Of a stretch of 64,000 nt of DNA, positions 1 to 14,849 are shown one piece after another (within the stretch, counting starts at the first letter, position 1; the number at the start of each line of letters is the position of its first letter). Both the position numbers and the translations under genes were made by a program. This DNA is from Strigops habroptila (taxonomy: Eukaryota > Chordata > Aves > Psittaciformes > Psittacidae). The stretch is from positions 11,610,906 to 11,674,905 of the forward strand of contig NC_044290.2 of NCBI RefSeq assembly GCF_004027225.2. Reading direction: 5' to 3'. The notes under the pieces are model-generated. The model had not been told where the DNA came from. It saw only the letters and a list, made by a program, of their open reading frames with translations, and did not search any database.

Positions 1-3000
1 TAGGTGGCTGCCGAGACGCGGCGTGAACCGTGTGACCATGTCACCGAGCCTCGGGAGGGCTCTTTTAATAAAAATAGCACCAAAAAAAAACCACAACAGA
101 GCTGGAAAGATTCTGTATCTACATTCTTAACAATAGGAAAGATGCTTTCCCTGGGCCCTCCCGCTGCCGGCTGATGGGGATGGCAGCACATCCCCATGGG
201 ATGCAGGGGAAGGAGTGAGATGCAGTGATTCACTGGGGCAGCAGCACCCAGGTTTTGGGGTGGGAACTGTGAGGCAGGGCCGCTGCCAGCTCTTCAAAGG
301 ACATTAAACTAGTTGCCACCTCTTGCAGAATTAGCACAAGTGACACTCACTTTGTACCCACATGTTTGCAGCGCGGAGCAGATGGCGAGGCCGCTGGATG
401 GGATCCAGCACAGCTCCACGGCGCTGAGCCGAGCCGGGCTCCACAGCCATGGAAAAGCCATATTTCGCCTGGATCCACTGGGATATCCATTAGCTCTGCC
501 AGCTGCCGGCTTGTCCAGCACCACTGGGAACAATCCTGGCGTGCTCCCGTGCTCCCGGGGCTTTGGCTGGAGTTGGCTTCATTTTGTGCTTACAGGGCGC
601 TCAGGTAATTACCAATGACAACATTTGCATTGCCAAATTGCCTCTAATGGAGGAAGAAGGGAGAAAAAGCATGATGGTTAAAGGGGGGATTCCCAAACGG
701 TGAGGACATTTCCTATGCGGCACAGTGATAGGCAGCAGGTACCTTCTGCGATACACCCCGGCAACACCATTTGGATCCAGAGCCCCACCTCGAGGCCATC
801 GTGGACCTGGGCTGGGATGCTCAGACCTCTGAGAGGTTTCCAGGAGGTTTTCCCAATGGGATGCTGGTGCTGGATCCATGTCTCCCGTGCCAGCAGGGCC
901 AGGCAGGTTTCCTCGCCTCCCCCTTGCAGCCTGCCTGGCTCCTGCCACCTCTAAGCGCTGCTTTGTGATTGATGAAATAATTCAAGCCCGAGTGACCAGG
1001 ACAGAGGGACACGAGTGCCTTGTCCTTTCTCTTTACAGAAGGGAAAGAAACAACTCCCAGGGAGCTCTAACGGCAGAGCCAGGAGCGGAGCCGGGGCCAA
1101 GGGCTGGGGCGGAGGGGTGAGCTCTGCCTGCCCTGGTCTGTGCCTGGTCCCTGGGGGTCCTGCAGGTTGTTCCCTCACCCGCTGCCATCTCTGCTGATGG
1201 AGGAACATGAGTGATGCCAGGTAGAGGCATCCAGGATGCAAAGCTGGGTGCTTCCACCATCCCAGACCCCCCCAGATCCCTATCCCACGCCACCCCTGCT
1301 CTCCCAGCCCTTCTAAACTTGTCGTTTCCACCGTGCTTTGAAGCCTCAGCTCATTTCTTGCCCCTTGGCAGTGCTGGTGCTTGGGCCAGCAGCAGTTACA
1401 GTCAGAGCTGTATTGGGAATTTGCTAACCCAAGAGCCCGGGTCACCAGGAAGGATGCGCCCCGAGGTTGGGCTTTGCCTGGGAGCAATCCTGAGCATCCT
1501 GCTCCAGGTGGGAAAGCACCGGATGATGGAGAATCCTTATCCTGTGAAGAGCGGAAGAGGAATCCATAAGTAATCACATTCTAATTAATTAATTAGACGG
1601 GATGGGGTGACTCCACATAAATCACACAGGCTGTAAAGGGCCTTGCTCCCGCCACCATCAAATCGATTTGCTGGTTTGGAGGAGAAAAAACTAAAGACGA
1701 AGAAAAGGAGATTCATGTTCTAACACTTAGAGGAGGTACCACTGCCCGAGCAAGGCGTCTCATTGGGCTGGCACCGGGGTGGGCACAACCCTTTGCCGGC
1801 TGTGGCAAAGGAGGGATGAGGGGTGCACAGCACGGAGCCAGAGCATTGGCACAGCCGCGGCCGCGTTGAGGCAGAGGGATTTGGCTTTGCAAAGCTCAGC
1901 CGTGGGGTTCATTTGCTCCTCATGACCTGGCATCGCTGTGGCTGCTGTTGGTGGTGACAGCCGGCACGCGGCGGAGGGCTCCTGTCAGCCCCTGCTGCAA
2001 TTCATTACAGCTCCATCTCATTAGTGCCTGACCCGCTCAGCCCCGCGCAGTGCACATGCCACGCTGCTCCCCGGCCAAGGTGACACGATGCCGGCTGGCA
2101 AAGAGCCTGGCACTGAGGCTCGTGCGCCGCGGTGCAGCCTGGTGGGACCCTGCTGAGCCAGCACCAGCACCGCGGCACGGCAGAGCTGCCACCGACGGGC
2201 AGCTCCGGCACCGCGTCCTCCTCAGCGAGTGGCTGTTGTGTGGCATTCTCTTGGAGACTAATACAGGCAATCATGTGAGCTGGAGCACATTGCCCAGGGA
2301 ATGGTTAATGGCGAGAGGAGGCTGGAGCGCGGCATTAGCTGCAGTACGGAGCGGCGCAGCTGGAACCGTTCCTCACCATTACATTAATGGTGCTGCCGTG
2401 TCCATATCCGTTAAGTAATGGGCAGCTTTTCCTAAGGCTTGTCCATTTACTTTCCCAGGACATTAGGAGTCACTGTGCACAACCACTCCGCAAAGCCCAA
2501 TTCCCACCTTATCGTGCAGAAAAGCAGCCATAATAAGGTGAGGGCACGAGGAAGGAGGAGCCGTGCTGGAAGGGTTATTCTTTTTGGAAGGGAAAAACTC
2601 ACCACCTGGGACCATGGAACTGCCAGGGCTGGGTGGTAGGGAGGGACATGGACATGGAGAGAGGAGCCCCCAAATCCCTGTGCTGGCACATGTGGGATGT
2701 GCTTCAGGACAGAGAGGTGAGGGGAGGGATGGGAAAGGAGGGGAACAGACGAAATAGGATGGGATGAAATGAAGGGAAGGGAAGCTTCAAAGAGCAGCCA
2801 AGGAGGCGAGCTCTTGGCGCTGCCAGTGCTCCGAGTCCATTCCCATTCCATGATCACTGCCTTTTAGCAGCGCAGGGAAGGAAAAGCGTTGTTTAAGGAA
2901 GAGCATATTTTAAAAATCCAACTTGCCAACATCCCTTTAATTAAGCGATAAAAGGAGCTGGAGCATGAGGAGCTGCGTGTGAATCCATCCCGAGCTGTGG

Positions 3001-3879
3001 GCACAGGGCCAGGAGGAGCCTCTCGCTGCAGCAATCACATCCCATTAAAAAATGGTTTCAATCCTGTTTTTTGTTAAACATTTGCTCATTTAACCAAGAG
3101 GCTGAAAAGTTATGAGCAGGAAAAGTGGCTCTTCTACGAGCTTCCCACCACGCAAGCCGCTCACTTCCAGCGGGAAACACTTGAGCCACCGCTTCCCTTT
3201 CCCATCCCTATATTTTAATCCAGAATTACTTTATCGCCCACTGAAGGAAAAAAAAAAGAAGAAGGAAAGTGTCTAAGTAGTCATTTATTAACAGCTATAA
3301 GTATCATTAGGCAGGGAGATGTGGTAAAATATAGATTACACCGGGAAGAACCAAGTATCCGAGTGCCATTTTTCCTGTTCAGCATGTCATTACACATCCC
3401 GGCGTGGCGTATCACAGCCATGATTAGTAGCATCAAATGACTTCTGAAAAATGATTATGTGCCATTAAAAACATCAGTCTACCCGAAACCAGCACAAACA
3501 AATGGCCGTGCCAGGGATGAGTCATTAGCTCCCGGGCCGCGGATGTGACGGGAATCCCGGAGACGCGGCGGGAGCAACCGGTGGGTGCTGTGGTGGTGCC
3601 TTGGGGATGAGGGTGATGCAAGTGCTGGAGGGGTGGAAGCTGGTGGATGGAGTGATGGGCTGGCCGGGTACCAGAGCAGTGGCTGGAGGGATCCATGGGG
3701 AGGGTGGTCACAGGATGGGTGCAGGAGGTGCCTGTGCTGTCCCTGCGGGTCCCAGATGTGGGGCTCCCCCTGCTCTGCACCAGCTCATCCCGCTCTGTCT
3801 TTCCCTTTCTCCACCTCCAACTGCAGAACATGGCCCAGGCATCTCCTCCCCCTGGCACAGACTTGCCTGCCTGTACCAT

Positions 3880-4190
3880 TCCATCAGCTCCACCACCCCA
3901 AACTCCAGCCTCATTGCCCCCAAGTCCATTACCCATCTCCATCACCCCAAGCCATTGCCCTGGCTCCATCCAAACCATCACCCAGGACCCATCATTCAAA
4001 CCATTACCTAATCCATCACCCCAACCCGTTTCCCTGCCCCAGCGCATCACCCTGGCCCCACCACTTCAACCCATTGACACAATGCATCACTCCAACCCAT
4101 TGCCCAGGTTCCATCACTCCAATCCAACACTCCAACTCATCACTCCGGCTCCATCACCTCAGCTTCATTACCCACACTGCCCTCCCCACC
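3880..4190. repeat. Degenerate CCATCACCCCAACCCATT minisatellite
   Basis: About fourteen degenerate copies of a unit near 20 bp, built on CCATCAC-CCAACCCATT-CCC, lie in tandem. They create open frames in several phases, which are repeat artefacts and not genes. Confidence 0.7.
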
Positions 4191-5189
4191 ACTCAGCCGT
4201 GCCCGCCCCACTGCCGGCACTTCTCTCCCTGCTCTCTCCACTTTAAGAGGACATAAATCCAGTTAGTACGTCCAAAGAAGAAAAATCAAAATGTCACATC
4301 TGTGGAGACGGTTCAATTGAAGGGCTATTGATTGTCTCACAGAATATTCTCACTTTATTCACCTACTTAGTCCCTTCCCTGGGCACGTATGAATTCATCA
4401 AACATTGTCACAGCACATAATAATACTTGTTCCCAGGTGCTGCCGCAGCAGCTCAGACTTTGTCCTGCCTTCCTGGCAAGCAGGAATTCAGGGAAGAAAG
4501 GCTCCTCTGGCAGAACAAATGCTCGATGGTGGCTGAGGCGCCAGTTAACCCTCCCGAGGCCGAGGGAGGACTCACCATGCCCATGCGCAGGACTGCCTGG
4601 GCTTTGTTCCGCATTCCTTGGGAGTTTTGGCGAAGGGAATGAAAATGAGTTGGGAAGAAAAGACGTTTTCCCTTTGTTTGCAGCCTTTCATTGCTGTATC
4701 TTCACTGCCTCACATGGCCCTGTGGATATAACCCCTGAAAGCCGTGCTGGGGGCTCCCTGAAGGCTGGTGCCCCATGGGGACACCCCAAGTGGTGCCACC
4801 ATCCCCAGCCGTGGAGCTCCTCTGTGCATCCTGTGCCCTGCAGGGAGTCGATCTGGGTGCTGCCACCGCTGTGCTCTGTCCACATGGGTGGTGGCAGCCA
4901 CCAGCCCTCATCTTCTGGTTGCAATGAATTGGAAGCATGAACCGGTGCCTCTGAGCCATGTTTATTATTCATATTATTTGTGCGTTGATCTGATTGTGTG
5001 TAATGATTTAATCTGTTAATGGCCTCTGATTCAATATCTGCTCCTCTCCACTTTAATCTCCTTTTGCCATTTGCACCTGAGCTGCTGATTTATCTGACAG
5101 CCTTTTGGCAGCACAGGGTCAGGTTTGCAGCTCTCGGCACACCGCGGTGGCAGTGCCGTGGCAGGGCACCGGCACGCTGCGGTGGCAGG

Positions 5190-5225
5190 GGGCCAGGAGG
5201 AGGAGGAAGAGGAGGAAGAGGCAGG
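5190..5225. repeat. AGG/AAG purine microsatellite
   Basis: A short imperfect run of AGGAGG and AAGAGG triplets lies within the gene-free interval. Confidence 0.6.
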
Positions 5226-8200
5226 ATGCAGAGGGACAGAAACCCCTCAGGGCTGCCTAAGCCTGGGATTGGGGTCGCAGCTCCATCACTCTGACTCCGG
5301 CACAATGGGATCCATCGGTGCAGCCAGGACCACGCCGTGGGATGAGGGCCCGGAGGGATGCACGGAGCTGCATCCTGCAGCCTGTGCAGGGCTGGATTTA
5401 CAATTCATCACCTAGATGACAGCGGGGTGCAGCCTTACGGGGTCAGTGTAATTTAGACCTAGGAAACATTTGCAGTTTTCAATTCCTGACATCCCAGGGG
5501 GGATGGATGCATCCTATGAGCCGGCGGTGGAGGAGAGGGGATGGGGACCCCCCTGCAGAGGGATGGAAGGAGATGGGCACACACGGTGGCTATTGATGCT
5601 CATCCCCTGCCCGAGAGGCGCCCGCCCTGCCATTGCCATTCCCACCTCGCGCTGCCAGACCTCCAGCACTGATTTATGGTGGCACAAGGATGCAATCAAG
5701 GCCCCCGGCTCCCGAGGACGCCGCGGCGGCTCCTCCGCTGCATTCTGACCCCGAGCACGTGGCAGGCGCGGCGGCTGCATGCCAATGGGAGCCGGTCCCG
5801 GCACTCCGGTCTCCTCCCGGGAAGACAAATCTCTGCACCGGAGCTGGAGGATGCTCGTGGCAGGGATGGAGGAGTGGGATGTGCTGCTGTAATGTGGTGC
5901 CAGAAGAGCTTTGGGGGATGCGCGTGGAACCGTAACGGGGCAGTGACAAATGCTATCCCTCAGGAAGGAGCACTCCCAAGGCAAAGCAAATCTCCCCCGG
6001 CCAAAGATGACAGGAACTGTGGCAAGTAACAGGATTTGTCACTAGTTCCTGGGTACAAGCCAGTGCAAAGGAGTCTCTGCCTTTGCCTCCCAGGGAGCCC
6101 CGGGCGCTCTGTGCCCTCCTGCCTTGATCCCAGCACTGCCGAGCCCGGAATGGCAATTCCCAGGGTCAGACTGGTGTCTATTCTGGCTCCTCTTGCCTGA
6201 CGTGGAATGATTTTTGGAGGCAGTTGGTGGCGAGGGAGTACAGCTGCCGCTAAGTTATCCAAACGATTTATCTTAAGATTCATCCAGAATTCATTGTGCC
6301 AGGAGCCTGAGCAATGTCGGTTTTTAATATTCATGCGGATTTGGAGGCAGCGTTAATCACAGCCTCTGACAATTTGCACTTCCCTTAATTGCCGGAGCAG
6401 CCGGCTCTGCCCGGCCACCACCCCTCGCCACTGTCCCCAGGGGTGGCTGCAGGGTGCCAGCATGTCCCTGCTTGGCTTTCCCTTCCCGGTGTGATGGTTA
6501 ACTGGTGTGTATGGGCACGGGGCTGGCTGAGGGTGCGTGGTTCACCCCACATCCCTGCCCGGAGCACCCGCAGCATCCTGGGGTGAGCACCAGAGCATCC
6601 CACAGCAGATGGGATGCTCCGGCCCCGCAGTGTGTCCCAGTGTGGGCACACGGAGCCGGGCCCCGGCTGTGCCCTCGCTGCCGGCCCGCTGGCTGCCGCC
6701 GTCCCCGTGGCTGGCGTTACCTGTCGCCGCTGTCACTCCGCTCCCATCCAGCCAGCTGCCACCTCACGGGGACTGAATACCAATGAGGCTGATGGAGCCG
6801 CAGCCTCATGGGGGGCTTGTGAGGGGATGGGGGACACGGTGTGCTGGGAGCAGGGACACCACTGCCACCAGCAAGGGGCTGAGACCCCCGCAGCGCATGA
6901 CGGTGAGGTGGGACACAGACCTGCCACCAGCACATGCAACCTCTGGGTCACCCACCAGCAATGGACCCCACAGCCAGTGGCACGTCCACATCTGAGGCCA
7001 CTTCCATCCCTTTGCACCCCAAAGCCAGCACCACCCCAGAGCAGCACCATGAAGGAGCTCTGGGCCAGCGCATGGGGTCCATCAAGCACCCCCAAAACAT
7101 CCCCAGACCCCCCGAAAGCACCGGTCCCGCCCTCCCAGCGGAGGCGGCCGGTTGCAGTGCGGCACTGGGTGGGTTTGTGCTGTCCCCACACTGTAATTGT
7201 CCTAATTAGATCTCCATGTTTTGATGAAGGCTTCACAAGGAATAAAAAGGCAAGAGGAGCAGGCAGGCAGGAGGAGATAATCGAATCACAGATGACATTC
7301 CCATCACCCAGCCTCCCTGCACAGCCTCTGCTGCAGCCGAGTCGGAAAATTATGCATAAGGGGGGAGGAAAATTACCATAATCTTCCTCTGCAGGATGAC
7401 ACCGACTTCAGCTGGAGCTGCTCTGCCCTCGCCCCGGCAGTGCCACCGCTGGTGCCACCCATCGGTGTCATGCACTTACCCAACGGCCACAAGCACCCTG
7501 CTCGGGGACCTTTGCCCACCCATCGCATCCTCCCTCCTTGCAGCACCCATAGGGTGGTGGTCCTGACCGTGCTGTGTCAGACTGGTGTTTGCATCGCTGG
7601 GTCACTGTCAGTGACTCCCGATGAAGACAAGAGCAGGGAACATCAGGGGGACACAGGCCGGTGACACAAGAGGATGTGATACAGCAGCTCACACACTGCC
7701 CTGTGCCCCCAGAAGGGGCAAATCCCCTTTGGAGGTGAAGGGGGGTAAGCAGGGGGGGGCATCACAGCATCGCTTCAGCTCCTCCTGCTCGGGTACCATG
7801 TGGGATGAGGCAGCAGGACCCCATGGGACGGTGCAGGATGAGGCAGACAGTGGGGAGCTGGGCATGTCCTGCCCCACAGAGGGGGTGCCCACTGCTGGGG
7901 TGGGAGATCATCACCCCAAAACCCCTCTCCACACCCTGCCCTGTGCTCAGACCATCACACACTGATGCCCAGGGGAGCAGAGGGGCTGGGTGGTGGGACT
8001 CAGATCCTATTTATCTCTCCAACTTCAGATGAGGAGCCCGGAGGCCGGATGGAAGAGGGTCCCCAGGGGGTGAGGCTGGCACCAGGGGGGCTGAACGGAT
8101 AGACTGTGCTGTAATTAAATACAATTAAGATGAAGTTCTCTCCCTTCTTTCTTCACATCTCCCCTGAGTTGCAGAAAAGCCCCTTTGGAGAAGCAGCCGC

Positions 8201-9974
8201 TGTTCCTTCCTCTGCAGAGCATCTGGTTCTGCCTGCGCCAGCATCCCAGGCAATGGACCATGTGCCACAGAGCATGTGCCACGGAGCATGTCGGTGCCTG
8301 CTCCACCAGATAAATGGCCAGTGGTGCCATCACACAGGTATCCCAACAGCAGGAACACCACCAGCATCACCAGCTTCCCCCAGCTCTCACATGGGCACAC
8401 AGCGAGGAGGAAGGAGGCGAGCAGCCTTCGGCACCTCCAAAACACCAAAACCCTTCGAGCCTTCGTGTCCCTGCCAAGCACTGGTGTTCCCCTCGGCGCC
8501 GGTGGGTTATTGGTGGCTGTAATTTGCAGGCAGGAGCCCAGAGCTGCCTGCTCTGGGGAGGGTACACAGCCGGGAATGCCGGGCTCTGCTCCTGCATTGC
8601 TGCTGCGATCACTCATGCTGCTGGGTGGGATGCTGAGGCCGGAGCAATTCACTACAGAGGTGGCCAGACACAGCACTGGTGGGCATGGGCTGTGGATGGG
8701 GACCCCCAGCACCTTCTGCTCTGCATCCCTTGGCTGGTTTCTATCCCATTGGTTATTGCTCCCAACCAGGGAGGGATGCTGAGCGGAGGGGACCTGGATA
8801 TTACATGGCTTTGCTGCTGCATCACCCCAACCCGTTAAACCTCCCGCACCCCCAAACCAGCAGCAGCGCAGGAGCTGCTCCCCAGCAGATGCTGATCCCG
8901 GCTCCCACGTGGCTGCTCCGCAGGGCAGGATCCAGCCCAGCCCTAATTAAAAGGAATATATATTGAAGAGCTTCAAACAGCTCCCAACGCCTGCGGGAAA
9001 ACTTCCCACTGTGTTTATTCCTCCTTTCCCTGCTCCGGCCACACTGCGATGTCACCAATGAACAAGACCCCCTCCAGCTTCACCCCAGCCCTGTGTGTTC
9101 CCCCCATCCCCAAATTTCCTCCTCCCTTTCCAGGGCATTTCCATGAAAACGGGCTCTTTTGTTTCTTGGGATTTCATCTGCCTCTGCTGCTGGTCCCCAC
9201 CTCGAGCCTGCGCCTGCCTTTGTCCTCAGCAGATAAAGAACAAAAGGGGAAGAGATGGAGAAAATATGATCTCGCCTCCAAATGGGCTTGGTTTCCCCCC
9301 CCCCCAAGTCATCCGTGGAGCTTCGGATGCTCTTTAAGAACGGGGCTGATGAATGCGAGGGCATGGGAGCTGCCATTAGGAGTGAATTGATCGGCGCTCG
9401 GCAGCAGCACTGCCAGGGTCCTTCGCTCTAAGATTGGAGAAGGGAAGAATGAGAGTGAAGGGGGGGAAGAAAGAAAATACAGAGTGATTGGAAAGAGTTT
9501 TCTGTCCCTGTTAATAATAAACGCATCCAGCGGCTGCAGCCGCGCTCGGAGCAGGCAATCGCCATGCAGGGCCTCTCTCCTCTGCGCCAGGGGGAGAAAC
9601 TCCAGGAAACGAGGAAAAAATCCATTTCTGCTGCAGTTTGTTCCCTGAACGGGGGAATCTCCTGGGGAATGTGTCCTTTCGTGTCTCCTGTTAACTGTGC
9701 CAGCTCCCGCCTCCCCGCACGTCACCTTCCCGCACAAACTGCAGGGGGAAGAGGGATCCAAGACTGGGAGGAACAAGACCCAGTTCCAAAAGGAAAACGA
9801 GGGATGGATGGTGGCTGAGGCTGGGGAGGGCACCGGGGGCCGTGCAGCTCAGGGACACGCTGCTCCGTGTGCATGTCTGCAGCACACACGTGTTGGGCAC
9901 CTGTACACATGGATTGGGCAGGCGTGTCTCATGCACTGCTCGCACGCGAGGTGTGTGCATGGCTCCATGTAGCA

Positions 9975-10190
9975 TGTTTCAGGCATGTTCATCTCAGCCG
10001 TGCACACCCAAACATGCACGTCCCAGCCATGAACATCCCGACCATGAACATCTCAACCATGCAAACCCCAGACATGAACATGTCAGCCATGCACATCTTA
10101 ACCATGTATGTCTCAGCCATGCACGTCTTGAGCTTGCACATCTCAGGCATGCTCATCTCAGCTCTGCACCTCTTGGACACACACGTCACA
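9975..10190. repeat. 15-bp minisatellite (CCATG-ACATCTCA unit)
   Basis: Roughly fourteen copies of a 15-bp unit resembling GCCATGCACATCTCA are arrayed in tandem. Because 15 is a multiple of three, the array stays open in all frames and yields a pseudo-protein with a Met-rich pentapeptide period. It is non-coding by appearance. Confidence 0.75.
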
Positions 10191-13024
10191 GCCCAAAATG
10201 GGGTTCAGCAGCTGTGGGGTGAAGCCACAAAGTGGGGCTCCTGCAGGCAGCCCCCCAGGGTGCCCAAGGGGACACCATGCATCTTAGTGGATGCATGTCC
10301 TGGCACACAAGTACTACACCATGTCCCCGAGGATGGCAATGCCTCCCATGCTCTAACCCCTCATGGGATGCAGAAACCACGGGTGAGGGGGACATCAGCA
10401 GCGCTGCTGCATCATTAGGAGCAAACATCTGGGGGTGTTGCATGGGGACCATGAGCAGGGGACAGTCGTGTCCCTGGGAAGAGCAAGAGGAGAAGGAAAT
10501 CATTAGCACTTCGAGTGGGCAGCGTGCTTCCATGTCTCCAGCACATGCCAGAGGATGCAAAGAAGAGGAGATGCTCTGATTCCATGGGATACGCGGCAGG
10601 TGAGGATGCAAAGCAAGGGGTCTCGGTGGTGGGCACCAAATGCTGCTGCAGGGGCACCCCTCTCTGTCCCAGGGCTGCAGTCAGCACTGGTGGGGCTGGG
10701 ACCCATAGCTCGGAGCTCAGCCTGATGCTCAACCAAGCTGTGGTTCCCCTCCCTGCACCAGGAAAAACACTTTGCAATTCCATTAAGGACGGTGTCATCA
10801 TGCACAATCAAACCAGGGCTGCCCTGGTGTGTGCACACCACAGTGAGCCCCAGTCGTGCCCCAGGGAGGGAGGTCACAGCGAGCGGCGCCGAGGGACGGA
10901 GCCCGCAGCAGATTATCCTGAACGCCAGATCAGACCTTTGAGAGGGGAAAGAGAGAAAAACCACGTCGGATTTTCATTCTTCTCTGGTTTTTCATCCATC
11001 CCGTGTTGCCTCCCCCCCTCCCGCAGCCCCCAGAGCTGCTGCCGCTGATAAGGTGATAGCATCTAATCGCCTGCTGCCAACCCGCTGCTGCAAATAAACC
11101 CCTGTGCGAGCTGCCAGGGGGCTGCCACCCGTGTCGACCCAGTCCCCATTGTCCCCAAGGGCCCTGGGGGGACATCACCCCAATCAGGGGAGCACCCATG
11201 GATCCTGGTGAGGGTGTGTTTGGGGATCCAGCATCCCGGTTCTCTTCCACGTGTCTCCATCAACGTCCATCTCATTGGAGCATCCTCAAGGAGGAAGAGG
11301 AGGAGGAGGAAGGCTCCTTTCCCAAATGGGGTGAGGGATTTATGATGCCCCCAAAACCATGCGGTGAAACACAACCCCAATCCTGGCTCTGCGCTTCCCA
11401 AGCACAGCCAGAGAGGGGTTTTAATACCTAGAGCTGGTGTTCGGAGGGTGAATTAAGGCTGCTAATTGAATTTCATCAGGCGGCGGAGCCGGGCCGGTGG
11501 GAGGCAGGGAGGAAACGTGTTTGATGTGTTTTAAAAGCTGCAGTTTCAGAGTGTGATGGGGTTTGGGGTTGGGTTTATTTGCTTTTTACTTTAATTTAAA
11601 GCCGGTTGTAAAACGATCCCATCTTTGAGGAGCTAATGACTCCCATGAATTATTTGTTGTTGATTTAGACACCCACCCGGCTCTTAAATAATGTTGATAC
11701 AGTGAAAGGGAACCCGTTCCCAGGGAGGAGAGGGAGGGATGCTGCTGGGGGGAGAGGGCAGGGAGGTGGGATGTGACCCACACTCCCCATAGTGAAGCCA
11801 CGCTGTGCTTTGGGTTAAAAGCATCAGCATTCGGTGCCGGTGCCGGGATGGGCACTTTTCATGCCCGTTTGGGTTTGTTATTGCACCGAGGAGCCGGCGT
11901 CACTCTCGGCTGTTGATTTACGCTGTTGGTGGTTTAATTGTACAATTCAGCGCGCCTCGAAACATGAAAAACTGCCCCAGTTTTGAAGCAATTAAAAGGC
12001 AGCCGAGTAGAGCAGCCCCTTGCAGATGAGATAAGCAAATCACACCCTTAAAAACCTCATCTGGTGGTAAAAGGGAAGCGTCCCACCCAAAAGGCTTCAC
12101 CCCTCCATGCGAGCCCCACAGATCCCACCTCAAATGTGTCCCAGTCACTGGTGTTAGTGGGATACTGGGAGCGCCGTGGGACGCAGTGATGGGTCAGGGT
12201 GATGGGTGCAGGGTGATGGGTCAGGGTGCCACAGCAGCCACACAGGAGCCACCAGCTCCATCCATTCCCTCTCTCCGTCCTGGGAATGCTGCACCAGGAC
12301 AAGCCACCCCGCTGCCCCCCTCACCCATGGGGTCCAGCCCCTCTGAGTGATGACTCAAGCTGGGGGGTCCCTGCATGAATAGGGGGTCCCTGAACGACTG
12401 ATTCAGGCAGCCTCCTGTCCCCACCACCCCCATTGCACCCCATGACTCCATCCAAGCACCCATAAACCAGCATCACTGAGAAACACCCCAGCATCCCCAT
12501 ATACTGCTCCTGACCCACACAGGGCTTAGTGGGATGGGGATGCGACAAGAGGGATTGATGGGGTGCAGGGCTGGGGTCCCTCGCTCCCCCCTACCCCCCG
12601 AGGTTTATTGCAGGGGGTTAGGGTGGTTTGGGGGGTTTTGAGTGTGGCTGAAGCTCCCTCTTGTGGCGAAGCTGCTCCATTACACCCCTTACCGAGACAT
12701 CGAGCCTCAGGATCCTGAGACATCGAGCCCCAGCATCTCTTGGGGCGAGGGGGACCCGGCGCAGGACCCCATCGCCGAGATCCCCGCGGACAGATGCTGG
12801 AGCTCAGGAGGATGCAACAGCCCGTCAATCCGGCCATGCACGGAGGGATCCTGGAGGCCAGAGGTGCCCGGTGCTCCCTGCGAACCCCCCGTTGCCCACC
12901 GAACGGGGCTGAGCCCCCGCCAGCTCATCACAGGAATCGCGCTCTCCACCGCGATCGCGGCTCGACGCTTTTTGTCCCTGGGCCCGAGCCGTAGCGGCGC
13001 TCCAAGGGGGCGGGTTTAAGCCGT

Positions 13025-13075
13025 GTATGCGGAAGCGGGAGCTCACTTCCGGTTTGAGCGCTGAGGAGACTGCTG
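13025..13075 (+). promoter_or_regulatory. RPL38: RPL38 core promoter with paired ETS motifs
   Basis: Two ETS/GABP-type cores lie just before the first splice donor at 13075: CGGAAG at 13030-13035 and CACTTCCGG at 13044-13052. The pyrimidine-rich CTTCC here could supply the 5'-TOP start typical of ribosomal protein mRNAs, though the exact start site cannot be read from sequence. A YY1-type site, CGCCATCTTG, sits at 13279-13288 just before exon 2. ETS and YY1 sites near the start are typical of vertebrate ribosomal protein genes. Confidence 0.6.
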
Positions 13076-13333
13076 TGAGTATGGCAGCGGGGGGGGGGGG
13101 GGGCGTGCGCGGGATCCGCCGCCATCCGCGGCCGGGCGGCCCCGGGCGGCCCCGCGGCGGGCTCGGGGGGCGGAGGGGACGCGGGATGACGTGGTGGTGG
13201 CCGATGGGCGCCGGGCGGGCGCGGGATGACCCGGCGGGGGGCGGCCGTTGATGAGGGGGGGGGATCAATGGGCCTGACGCCATCTTGGGTTGTGTCTGTC
13301 GCAGGTTGGAGCGCTCCGAGCCCGGCCGGAACC

Positions 13334-14713
<1,380 letters not shown>

Positions 14714-14745
14714 GCCGAGAAATGGGACGTTTCAGTGTTTGTTAC

Positions 14746-14755
14746 AATAAATAAA
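14746..14755 (+). other. RPL38: RPL38 polyadenylation signal
   Basis: Two overlapping AATAAA hexamers lie 33 bp after the stop codon. The (GT)n run from about 14772 fits the downstream GU-rich element. Confidence 0.85.
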
Positions 14756-14849
14756 CCCGACTGTTCCGCACTGCTCTGTGTGTGTGTGTGTCCCTGGCGC
14801 CGGCCATGCTGGGGGGTGCTTCCCAGGGGATGGGGGGGGCTGGGACAGG

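Larger units (their letters stand above)
1..12900. other. Gene-free interval with AT-rich islands
   Basis: No reading frame here looks like a real protein. The long frames are GC-rich shadows without recognisable domains or paired splice sites. The sequence alternates GC-rich stretches with AT-rich islands rich in TAAT and ATTA words, for example near 1573-1720, 2870-3500, 4250-4440, 4950-5110, 6200-6400, 7190-7390, 11410-11700 and 11870-12060. In bird microchromosomes such islands are often conserved non-coding elements. In human the upstream neighbour of RPL38 is a long non-coding interval next to SDK2, so this may be flanking regulatory DNA, but that is inference. No CR1 copy was recognised here, unlike the rest of the window. 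Confidence 0.55.

Noticed and set aside
9867-10418. A 183-codon frame with a Met-rich pentapeptide repeat
   Set aside because: It is the translation of a 15-bp minisatellite that is open in more than one frame; no start context or splice structure supports a gene.
1-12900. Exons of SDK2 or another neighbour in the left arm
   Set aside because: I looked for fibronectin or immunoglobulin signatures and for paired splice sites around open frames and found none. Alignment of SDK2 protein would settle it.
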